A stretch of 64,000 nucleotides of DNA from Asterella californica. Taxonomy: Eukaryota > Streptophyta > Marchantiopsida > Marchantiales > Aytoniaceae. The stretch is taken from contig JAYKYS010000004.1 of the NCBI GenBank assembly GCA_036924285.1, positions 23,654,001 through 23,718,000 on the forward strand. The letters are read 5' to 3'. This document shows, piece by piece, positions 13,601-25,600 of this stretch. The notes under the pieces were generated by a model. It was not told the DNA's origin and ran no database searches. It was given only the letters and a program-made list of their open reading frames with translations. A program made the position numbers and the translations under genes. Position 1 is the stretch's first letter. The number at the start of each line of letters is the position of its first letter.

Positions 13601-16600
13601 CAAATGCATTTGAAGTTGCGGCGATGCTGGATCCAGTAGCTAAGTATCTACACCGTGTAGAGGAATTGTTGTCGGAGTGGCCTGAGCATCCGATACTTCT
13701 ACAGCTTTCAAAGTTATCGAAAACTCTCTTATCATTCTCTCTTGATACCGTGGTTATGAAGGTACAGTTCGTAGCGCTTCGAAAATTATTTTCTTGCTTC
13801 TGAGGTTGAAGGTTTGTGCGAGGTTACGTGGAAGGTAGAGTCGCTGGACTCCAGTTTAAACGTACATATACGTATAGCTTACATATCAGATATTCCCGTA
13901 ACTGAACAGAAACTCCTGGATCCACGAGGCCCGCTGAGTTAGGAAAGTCCTCAATTTCGTTTGTCGCTTTTCCTACTCGTCTATAGCGTGACCCTCCCTG
14001 TTAGGTGCTGATGATGTCAGAGAGCAGGTTGAGGTGACGGGAGAGTGTCGCGTTGCATGCTCTGCGTGTACCTTGTGGTAGTTAGGTTCTTAGTACTCAT
14101 TACCTACAGCTGCGTCAGTGTTACTGTGTTATAAATCGTATATTCTTCGGACTGACTGGCTTCTTTTATCTTATTCGTCACTTCCGACTTTTGTACATTA
14201 ACTCTAACTTTGCGGTTTTCACTCTTACTGTATCTCAGCGTTGTTTTTAAGTTCTGCACTAGATTTCTTGATTTCGTTTCGGTCAGCTTGCACTGCATAC
14301 TGTACATGTTACTACTTTGCACTTTCAAACCTAGGGGCACCATCTCAGGTAATGCGCACCGCACTTCACGTTCCCACTGGTCAGTCCCTTCAGGTTACAG
14401 AGTTATGCTAACTTGACGCTCCAAGATAGCACACAGGCTACCTTCTTTTCTATGTACTTCGGTGGGTTATTCTACTGGGTGTTATCTCTGTCGTTGAGCG
14501 TGATTCTTGCTCCTTAGTTGAGCGTCCATTCTCCCGGACGATTCATATACCTCTATACACGTATGTACCGTATAGATCTTACTTTGCCATGAGTAGCCTT
14601 TCGGATGAGTTGAGAAGGGTCCAAAACCTGCATTCAAGTTCACTGTTAACTTCATGATATAACCAGAAACTCACATGGATCTCCTGGTAAATACAGAGAT
14701 GCCCGTTTTGCGCAGGTCTAAGGTTCTAATCCATAATTTAATCTCGACTGCGACAGGCCTTAACAGGAGTGGAGCTGCTTCTTGCTAAGTCCCAGCTGTG
14801 GGAAGAAAATGCTGCAAAGCATGTTTCTATTGCAGGTGATTAGTTCTCGGGGAATAAGTGAAGCAAGTTTTGCATGACATGATCATCCTTTTAACATGTC
14901 CTGTACACTGTTTTCTTCTTGTGCAGTTTTGCGGGGTCAACAAGTATGCATGCCCTGGAAATTCGTTTGTTCTGAAAAAAGAATTATTAAAGTGTAATTA
15001 ACGCCGCATCTTGCTCATGGAAGGGCTTGCTTCATCAGTGTCGCTTGTAAACTGGGGTCGACCATTCTGTTGCCGACCGTTCTAAATATCCTTTTCTTGT
15101 AGGTGAACTGAGTGAGCTATCTCGCCTTGTCACACACTGGCGGAAGATGGAGCTGGAAGGGTGGAGTGCATTGCTTGAGAAGGCCGAAGAGAAGCATATC
15201 TTTAGTGCACACAAGGTTTGTGGGGATGAAAGATTCAGTGCTGGATATTTGCATCTGGAAACTTACGTGGAGAATCTCATATGGTTTGGTTGCCTGCAAA
15301 ACTACGATCTCATCTATGATTGTCTGTTTATTCTGATTATCATGTCTTTTTGTCGTGACGTTTTTGCAGCTCTGGTTTTCTTTGTATGGGCTTCTGAATA
15401 GACCTGTTGGCGATGACGTGGGCGCTCATCTGGAGGCTACGACTTCCAGGTTAGTTTTGTCTGTGCATATACGGTGTCCACCTTGTGAGGAGTTGCAGCG
15501 TTAATTTCTGATAAGGCCGTGTTTATTCGCAGTATGGAGGAGTTCATGCAGACTGCAACTCTTGGGGAGTTTCGAACTCGCTTACAGCTAGTTCGGGCGT
15601 TTTATGGCCACATATCTGTACAAACGAGTGTCATAACTCCTGTCGGGGGTCCTTCAAGGTTTCCACTTTCTAGCTGCTTCTTGATAACTTTGGCCTCACG
15701 CATGAATCATGGCAGACTTGAAAATACTGAAAGCTAAGGAGAATTCTTTGCAGAGAAGAACCTGTGTATACTTGTCAGCAGATAGTTTACTGTCAACATA
15801 GAACGGCTTAACATAGAAGTATGTGTGGTGCTAAGGTCTGAGCAATCTAATTTACAGTTGTGAATTCAGTCTCCTGAGACCGTTCGTCCGTGATCTGCAG
15901 GGATGTTCTCGAGGGTGTATCAAACCTGCTCTACAACGTGTTGAATTACTACTCCCAGTTTCTGCCGACGTATGTGTCCTTTTGGTATCAGATTCTGGAC
16001 GAGTAAATTAAGTCGCACTATGTGTTTGGACCAAATAACGAGTTAGAGTAAATTTTTGTGGTTCGTCGATTCGTTCCGCAGGCTGGAGGAAATTGTCTCA
16101 TCCGGGAAAGTGGTTATTGAGAAGGAGTTGAAGGATTTTGTGCGGCTCTCAAAGTGGGATGATCGTAGTTATTACACCTTAACGTTGTCTTCGGAGAAGA
16201 CCCATCGAAAGCTCCAAAAACTTGTGAAGAAATATGAGGTGTGCCGTCTCTACTTGTTGTGGTCGTCTCTTTAGCTTTTGATGACTAGGGTGCTTGTGCG
16301 TATCCTTTATATGTATGATTCTGCAGATATATTATTTAAAGAACCTTTGTACCTTCTCCTGTGCGTAGAGTATACATTAGGACATACGGATGTCTGCATG
16401 AAACGTTTGTTGTGGAAGTTCATTCTGTGCGTATTCTCTGCCGGTTTCAGGAACTTCTCAAACGACCAGTGAGCGAGTTAGTGACGAAGCAGGCATCACG
16501 CATGGGTTCACAAACTTTATCAGATATCGGTATTCGGCTGAAGAGTGATGACGGTTTATCCTCCTTAGTTCTTGATGCTTCTGATGAGAAACATGTCTCA

Positions 16601-19600
16601 TCAGAGAAGTTGTATAGGAAATGGCCGAAGGAGAAAAGCGAGCTGATAGCTAGTGGGTAAGTGATCAATATGATTAGGTTTTTGAGAGCTCATCTTAACC
16701 CTGTGACGAGAGAATTCTTACTAAAGGCTGAGTTACTGCTGATCACTGTTTTCCTTAGGTTGTTTGCTGAAGAATGGAGGAAGAGATGTGACACTAAAAT
16801 GAGGCAGCTCGTAGTGGTCACTCCCGGACTTCCTAGAGGTATTATATATTCTCGTATACTGGGAACGGTGAAAATTAACTGCTAGATAACCAAGCAGACT
16901 TCATGGGTTGCACCGGATTCTAAGTTTATTTCCTGTACGCTCCTGTGGAGATGTCTTGATTTCGTTGAGTGTTTAGTTGTGCTCCGGAAACTCCTGTATT
17001 GCACGAGTGTCATGGCCCCTAAGCATGTTTGCTATAGTATGCAGTATGGCCTTGGACGGTCATTACGATGAGTATATGCACTTTTAGTTATGTTGGACTG
17101 TATCTGATTTCCTGTTCCTTTATCCAGCCTTGACAGAAGCGGGAAGCTACCAGAACAGGCTGCCAGCTCTCACTTCGAAAATTGCCAAATTGCTTGGAGA
17201 GTCGTTGTTTATCGAAGCTGGCAGCCCTACCCAGTATGAAGGTGCAGACTCGCTAGAAATGCTTGCAACATCTGTGATTGTCAGGTCAGCGGAGCTTAGA
17301 GAAGGCATGAAAGGACTTGCCATGAAGAAGAAGGCCATGACTGATCTGCTGAAGACTCTACGACAAGTCGGACTGTCCCATCATAAATCCGTGGTTCCCA
17401 AGGTATATCGTGTTACAGCATGTTGTGTCATCCTTCACGTGGCTTAATAAACCTAGCCATTGACAACCACATTCTTAACTACACGAGCGCCTTGATAATG
17501 CATGCAACTAACGAACGACCTCGACGAGTACGGCAGACAGAGCCGGGGTGACCTTCCCCTTGCACTTGCTTCAAGCTGGTTACTAGCAAGGGGTTATGAC
17601 GGAATCGTTGTTGTTTGCACCGCTCTATTTGTTATTAACATGTCGCGCCTGCCCTTATTTATGTTCCCCGCAGGAGCAGCGGACTCCCCAAAGCTGGTTA
17701 TTATTGCGTCCAGCTGAAGCTGGCAATATGCTCTGCTACCAACGATGCGGTTCTGGTGAGCAGATTGATTTGGAAGCGATGTTGAAGGAAGCTTGCGTCA
17801 ACCTCTGGGACAAAGCGAGCGACTACTACTTCAAGAACATTGCACTCATACAGCATCTCCAGAGATTATCCTTAGACTTCAATAAAGATCTTACTCTACG
17901 AGAGGTACGTGCGCTTCGGATATGCAAATTAGCAAGAGAAAATATGCAATGGAATGCTGTTATCTACTCGGAGTTCCGATCCGAAGTGAATTGAAACCCT
18001 CGGGTAACAAGGACCTGCTGAACTGGAACTGTCTTTACTTCCGTTGCTACCTCCTATTCATCTATATCCTAATCCTGGGTGGGCGTAGTCAGATTCGTTC
18101 TGCTATACTCATCTACCAACATATATCCACCTTGTACTTACACCTTGCCCTCTCCCCTATTGCGCCTCTGGCCCTCGGGTTCATAATTATTTGGGGGTTA
18201 CCTTAAGTGTGCGGGGGAAGTCACTGTTTTCACCGAAAGCTGCCTTACCCGTGTGCCAATATATACTCATGTACCAACATATATCCTAGTTTGGGTTCAC
18301 CGCCTGGCTGGTCGTCCAGTTCACTCGTCGCTTCCTGCTGGTGTTACTGATTGTTTTTTAACTCATATACACGATCTCTCTTCTATGCGGTTTTGTTATC
18401 CCCTACTTTATTCGCGCTTGAGGCTGTTTAGACTTGGCATTAAATTCTTGATTCGCCTCGATCCGCTTGCACTGCGTACTGGCACTACTTTGCATCTGCA
18501 TACCTACGGGTATTATTTCAGGTAATGTGCGCCGCACTTCAAATTCCCGTTGGTCAGTCCCCTTAGGTTACAGATTTGCGCTAACTTGACGTTCGTGTGG
18601 TATCCATTGCCCACTACGTCTACTTCTTGATTGCCTTGATTATATGCCATTCTCGACGTATGAATACATGTACTTGGCCGGGCTAATTGCGTGTTACCCC
18701 GATACTGGAGAGTGGTCCTTGAGCATATCTGCTATTCTCGACGTATGAATAAAACTTGACGTTCCAAGATAGCATTGAGGCCACCTTTTCTTTTGGCACT
18801 TTCTATGCGCACTTCAGTGGGTTATTCTAAATCTTAGAAACGGGGTACCCGTTTCTAAGCCTGCTTCTTGTTCCTTTGCTGAACTGCCTTGCTCCTGGAC
18901 GAATTCAGGGTTTACCACCTAGCTGCTCGATTGCTTGTTTGATTACTTCCGGGTGCCTACTGCTCCTTCAAATCTTTATTCTTTTAGTTCTCGTCATTTC
19001 TTAAATAATTCGCTCTTTATGTAATGAACACATTGTTCTTCAGTTCTTAGTTAGGGTACGTCTACGCCCCTCTTTGTTACTTACCTTTACTTCCCTGGGG
19101 TCAACACTATTTTGGGGGTCCCCTGGGCGAAGTTATGTTACTCCTGGTATTGCGTCCTCCTGTACCAAGATATATCCGAAACCGCACCCAGACTGGGCGC
19201 GTTATGTAAGGTCGAAAGGCTGCATCTTCTGTTTCGTGCCATTCCTTGTCCGTCCACACAAGGGACCTTTGGTCTTTGTTAAGTCGTTGTGTTCCGAAGA
19301 TTTGTCCTTTCTTCCAGTTCTGCAGGGGAACCGACTGTGGTTGGCACTCCTACTTATTGTCTACTGCGGTTTCAGTGCTTTCTTCCACTTGTGACTTGTC
19401 TCGTGTCAGCTATCAGCTTTCCGCTCGTGGTTGAAAGCCTGACTTGTGTCTGCCCTCAGATATTTCGGATCTAGTATTCAGATATCATTCATCCTTTTTG
19501 TGCAAGTTGTGTAGGATAGATAATTGGTCTGTAGATGTTAAAACTGCTGGAGGTTGTTTCTGATTCACTTTTTTTTTTATGGATCTATGCTTTGTTCTAG

Positions 19601-22600
19601 ACCCCTGATATACAAGTTATCCTTATTGTTACTCATACCAGGTGGTCATCCCTGGGTAGAAAGACTAGCAAAAAACTCCCCATCTTTCTGCTTGTTGTGT
19701 ACTTCTCTGGTTTCAAATTGAAGGGTTACTTTAAGTGTATGGGGACAGTTCTTGCATCGTGCTGCTAGCCACACGTGTATTATCTACTCAGATGTTCCCG
19801 GGACGGAACAGAAACGCGCTGCTGAGTTGAAAGAGTCCTCAACTTCGTTTGATCATCCTTTCTTTACTCTCCTTGTTTGGTGCTGACAAAGTCAGAGAGC
19901 AGGTTGGGGTGCATGCGATGGGAGAGTGTTCTGTCGCATGCTCTGCTTGTATGGTGCGTTACTTGGGTTCTTGATTTCCTGTTCAGGGGAAAGTTTACTC
20001 TATCTTATGTCCGGGTCCAATTAAGGGAGAATGTATCGATGGCTTCGTACTCCTTCGCGATCGTATTCGATCGGGAAGGAAGTAATCTGGGAGAAAGACA
20101 TATATGACACCTCTGCGACACGTCGCTCTGCGTGTATCTTATATAGTACCTACTCATTACGTACAGCTGCGTCGGTGATCCATGTGCACAGAATTGTTCG
20201 TATATTCTCTGCCTGACTGGTCTTTTCATTTCACCTCCGACTGCTTCTCTGATTGCGGGTATTTTGTAATTCCATACTTTATTCGCAGTTGAGGCTCTTT
20301 TATTCCAGGTTTCCAGTTCTGCATTGGATTTCTTGATTTCGTCTCGATCAGCTTGCACTGCATACTGTACATGTCATTACTTTGCACTACACTTCCATAC
20401 CTACGGGCACCATCTCAGGTAATGGTCGCCACACCTCACATTCCCATTGGTCAGTCCCCTAAGGTTACGGAGTTACGCTGCCTTGACGCTCCTAAATAGG
20501 CTGCCTTTCTTTTCTCGAACTTTCTATGTGCTTCACTGGGTTATTCTGCTGGGTGTTTACCTCTGTCTTTCAGCGTGGTTCTTGCTCCTTAGCTGAGCGT
20601 CCATTCTCCCCGAGGAATCATGTATCATCTACTCCGAATGTGACCTTCGGAGTTAGGATTTGAAAGAATGAAGCTGATGATAGAGCTAAGACTTTCCAAA
20701 ACCTTGTCCTGTCAGAAGATCTAATCACATAGACCACTATCACGAATCTAAGTTGCAGTAATAGAACTCAGATTGCTCAGAAAGTGCAGCATTCTTGACT
20801 CTATAGACACTTCTGTGACCGCGCTCATTCCCATCCGCGCTACCATCTGGACCAGCGGATATGTCCCGTTGTAGAGTTGCGTTGTCTTATCCCGCAAGTT
20901 TCTCTAAGTGCTTTCCTTCTACTTGACTTCTGTTTTCACCAGGTTGACCTCTCTAAGCGGTACGTGGAACACCTGTTGTTTATCCAACAATGTCAGCGTC
21001 AGAAAGCGCATGAACTGGGTGCAAAACTTGGACAACTTGGGCAGCTCAAAGATGTTCTTTGTAGTACTGGTAACATCTACGAACTGTCTCTTTCACCGTC
21101 TGAGCTCTCTTGAATTCTGCGTTTAGAGTACTGCTCAAGTTGAGCTAGACGTGTGCGTCTTTTGACCCAGTTTTTGTTTCTCTTGCAGGGAGAGGGGTGC
21201 CGAGGCAGAAAGTCGTGAGAAAATGGTTGTGGCAGCAAAAGGTAGAAATTCAAAGGAACATGCCATGAAAGATTTACGTGTATCGGTCCTGTTATGAGTG
21301 GATCAGTGCAACAAACACGGATCATGAATAGCGATCGGGGTTGAAACTTAGGAAGGTTTTGTTATTGTGTTCATTGTAGATCCCAGAGCAACTTTACAGT
21401 AACTTGGAGCCAGTGAGCCATTACTCTTTCCTCATTATTCAGTGCACATGGAAGTATGCATGGCCTGATACAACTTCAACCCCGGAGTCTGGACAGTCTG
21501 CTTGGATATCGCTCGTCAGCCGTATTTTCACCAAGCTGATAGCGGCAAGTTGATTGACCAGTTGATTAATTTCATAAACATTTTCCGTCGTTGGCTTATG
21601 AATATTTTACAGGTGCTCTTTGATTCGCTGTGGCAAGTTGCCAGGGAGACCCTGCTTCTGATCAAGACAGCGGAGAAGACTCAAGTTTGCCCTGAAAATC
21701 AGATGAAGTCGGAAGCTGATGCTGTTAGATTTTTTCTTGAGAATTTTGTTGCAGGACTGCAAACGTGCAAAGTGAGTCAACGAAGTTGCCTTATCTCCCT
21801 TGTTGACGTGTTTCAAGTCGTTGACGTGTTCGCTGATATCTACTTATTCTCTTATACATGTTTATATGTCAGGTTCGGCTCGACAATCATCTCATACCGA
21901 AAAACGAGTCTTATGTGGTGAACAAGGAAATATTTCCAATATTCTGTACCTCCGGGATGTTTGAGGATATTTCAGCGAACTTTGTCTTTCTTGCTGGCAC
22001 TGAAGCTTCTTTCAAGAATCTTTTCCAGCTGGGGGAAACACATATCATGATTGGCCTTCAACCTTTGGAGCGACTACTCGTTGAGGTCTTTCTAAAGCTT
22101 ATGTCACTCTCTTTTTTCTCCCTTTTCTAGTTTGGCTGGGTTGATCCTTTAGCCCCTTGTTGAAGTTATTGTTAGTCATCAAGCGGTCGTCTTTGTCTTT
22201 CAGGGCTATGGAATGGTCCAACAATTTGGCCAGGAGATTCAAACTGGCAGTACGGTCAACCAGAATACAACTTTGGTTGAGTTGTTCGCTGAGTTTTCGA
22301 GTCGCAGTGAAAATGCCATCACCGAGCTTTTATTAGCAGTGCAGACAATCAGCAGAGACGATACTCGACATTCTGCAAAGGAGCTGAATGCTGAGAATGA
22401 AGTATCTGTGTCGGGAACGATAGAGGATATTGATACTTCAACCCTGGAGCGGAGTATTACGTCACGCCTGGATCGTGTCCATCAAGCACTCATCCAGCTG
22501 CTTATTATCACTGTAAGTTCAGGAACACGGTCTGCCAGCTTTTTCTTTTCGGTTGCATACTCTACAAGCCAGCAGACTAAACGTTAACCATGGTTCATGT

Positions 22601-25600
22601 TCTGTTCCCGTGGATCTTCTAAGCTGTGCATACCTTTTCCTTCCAGGAGAAATTGGTTGATCACCCTACCTCTGGGAGAGAATCATCCGAAAGTGTAGAG
22701 AGCATGCTGAACTGCATCCACGTACCACTGGACATGCTCCACATAGCGGGAATGCACATTCTGTTCAATTATATTTCATTTCACAAATCGGTATGTTCCT
22801 GATCAACTCGTTCACCCATTTTTGAACCTATTATGTCAGGATTTGTTTTACGGCTTTTCGTTCTGTGATCATAACCTCGGGAGGTCGTTAACCTTTCAGT
22901 TGTCCATCCAAAAGCATAAATTCATGGTAAATGCATGAAGGCAGTTCAATGTCTGCGCACTTATGGCTTTGCGTGGTGTACCTCTACAGGTAACGAAGCT
23001 TGGGTACGTTCTGGCCAACCTTTTTGTTTCCCTTTTTACTGAAGGGTTCTGTAGGACCAAAGAAGAAGAAGGGGAAGATCTACGCAACTTCGAGGATGAT
23101 GCGAAGGGGACGGGAATGGGAGAAGGCGAAGGTAAAAAGGATGTAAGCGAGCAAATAGAAGATGAAGAACAGCTATTGGGGAACTCTGAACAGGTATGGT
23201 CTGTTACTGCCGGTGCATAGTTCGGAGCCTCCTCTTTCTTACTTCTCCCCTGTCGTCCATGGACAGTATCTCCCAGTCCAAACTTCAATATTTACGAAAT
23301 GCAAAAATCAGAATCAGATGTGGCTCATGTTCGATAGTCTTGTCGCAGGATACGAATGTTCCACAAGAAGAGGGAGGCAAGAAGCCTGATAAAGGTGTTG
23401 AAATGGAACAAGACTTTTCCGGTGATATGGTGGACTTAAGCGATGATGAGTCGGAGGAAGAGGATGACATTGAGAAAGATGAAGACGAGAAGCTTGAGTC
23501 CAGAATGGGTGAGGATGGTGAGGACAATGAAGTAGTAGACGAGAAGCTTTGGAACTGTGATGATGAGAATGAACGAGAACCAGAAGGTAAAGAAAAATAT
23601 GAAAAGGATAGTGCAGTAACGGGTGCCAGAGCTGAAGACCTTGAAATGAGGGGTAAAGAAGGGACAGATGAAGAGGACGCCGGGAAGGGCGAAATGTCAG
23701 ATGAGCAACTTAAGTCCGAGTCTGAGATGAAGGCGGAAGTCGAGCCTAAGATAGAATCTGAAGACGACGTAGAAGCTCCAAATATGGATGAGACACTTGA
23801 GGACTCGAGTGGCGTTAAACCCACGGTGGAAGAAACTCTTGAATTCCCAGAGAACCTAGAATTGGATGGTGAAGAAAAGGAAAAAGATGGAGATGTTGAC
23901 CCAGAAGATACGGACAATGCAGATGATGTGCGTAAGGATGTAAGTAGTGATATGAATATTCCGGAGGCAATGGATATCGATGAAGATACTCATGGCGACT
24001 CCGCAGGTTCGGAAGATAGAGATGAGAAGGAAACTGATGCTGGTAATGATGAAGGGGTTGAAGAGGAAAGTTCAGCTGTAGAAACAGGAGAGAGGGAAAT
24101 CCCAACTGGGGATACGAAGAATGAAGAACCCGACTCCGCTCAAGAAAGGATGGATGTCGACGGACCATTTCAGGATGAACCAACGTATGAACCGCAGGAA
24201 CTCCGAGAAGAAAAGGATAAAAGCTCACAGAACGTGGATGCTAGAACATCTAGCAAGTTTTCCGAAATCAACAATGTCATTCCTGGCATGACAGGAAACA
24301 GTTCACGAGAGCATGGTGAGGAGAATATTCTAGAGGAAGCAGGCATGAATGAGGCTTCAAGGAAAGATAAATTAGAGTATGGAATGGACCCGTCATCTAT
24401 TGCAAGCCCGGATGGGGCAGACAGGACAGATTCTAGGTCGGAGCCCTCTCCGGCAGTACAGAAACCAGACAAACCCCACGTCAACCCTTATAGAAGCTTG
24501 GGCGACGCTCTAAAGCAGTGGAAGGAGCGGATCAAGGTAGCCGACATTAATGACCAATCCGGGGACCTTGATAAAGAACCAATATCAGGCCCGGAGGAGG
24601 TACCCGACACAGATGAATCTGCTGGGGAGTACGAGTTCATAGGAAGGGAAGAGGATCCTGGCGTTTCTCAGGCCCTTAGCGCTGCCACAAAAGAGCAATT
24701 AGATGATACGAATGCAGAGTCAGGGGCAATAGAGCGAGAATCTTCCGATAATGTCATGCAGGAGCCACAGTTGGAGAAGATGGATGAACAACTAGCTGAG
24801 GCGCCTCGGATGCTTGAGGATAGCCAGATAGTCTCGAAAACCAGTAAGTCCAGACTAAGCCGTGCTGAGCACGACGTAATTTCGCCGAGTGATGGACACC
24901 TGGAGGAGGAGATCCAGAGGAATATAGGCCTTCTTGGGCTGGAGGAACCGGAATCGAGGGACATGGCAGAGGGCAGTCAGGTATCACTTGAAGCGCAGCC
25001 ATTTGAAGCAAGTAGAACTCTATCGTTGGTCAACAGTGAGCTATCGTGGAGTGAAGAGGAGATTAGCCGCATCAGGAAAGAGCTGGAGGTAGGATTGAAA
25101 GACTCAGGCGGTAATATCGAAGCTGCCAGGGTGATTTGGCAGAAATATGAGCAGTTGACTGCTCGTCTTTCCCAAGAGCTGGCTGAGCAGTTGCGGCTGA
25201 TTTTGGAGCCTACTTTGGCTACCAGGCTAGAGGGGGACTACAGATCGGGGAAGCGAATAAACATGAAAAAGGTCTGTTCGTAGCCTAAGTTTATCCTTTA
25301 CGAACATATTTATTGATGGAACTTGATCTGGTGAGTAGGAGTTCTGGCGAGCAACTTGTGAATATTGCTGTGCCGCAAGATAGATTCTCGACTAGAATAG
25401 AATATGATACTCTGCTCTGTGCTTTTGCAGATCATTCCCTACATTGCGAGTCAGTTTAGAAAGGATAAAATATGGCTTCGTCGCACGAAAGCGAACAAAC
25501 GTCAGTATCAAGTAGTGCTTGCAATCGATGACTCCCGAAGTATGTCTGAGAGCCACTGTGGACATATGGCGCTGGAGGCGCTCATAACAATCTGCAGAGC

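Larger units (their letters stand above)
6683..22790 (+). other. MDN1: MDN1 linker region: about 38 short exons
   Basis: The long, weakly conserved linker connects the AAA ring to the C-terminal tail and gives midasin its reach. It was followed exon by exon using phase and local similarity to plant midasin. Anchors include AQSSRSPLDFVPHQQILWIL (8361-8490), FPVKEYREKLLQLRAVIRNV (9378-9511), the helix-rich 11019-11474, FMQTATLGEFRTRLQLVRAF (15533-15658), WDDRSYYTLTLSSEKTHRKL (16082-16238) and KKKAMTDLLKTLRQVGLSHH (17128-17402). Two introns (7774-7878 and 11196-11291) are multiples of three without stops. Large introns at 13762-14756 and 17905-20942 are filled with repeats. Segment 21242-21612 must join phase 0 to phase 0; I could not decide whether it holds an exon. 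Confidence 0.75.

Noticed and set aside
23285..24228. Serine-rich minus-strand frames opposite the MDN1 acidic exon
   Set aside because: They are the reverse complement of a Glu/Asp-rich coding sequence, which always yields Ser/Phe/Leu-rich frames.
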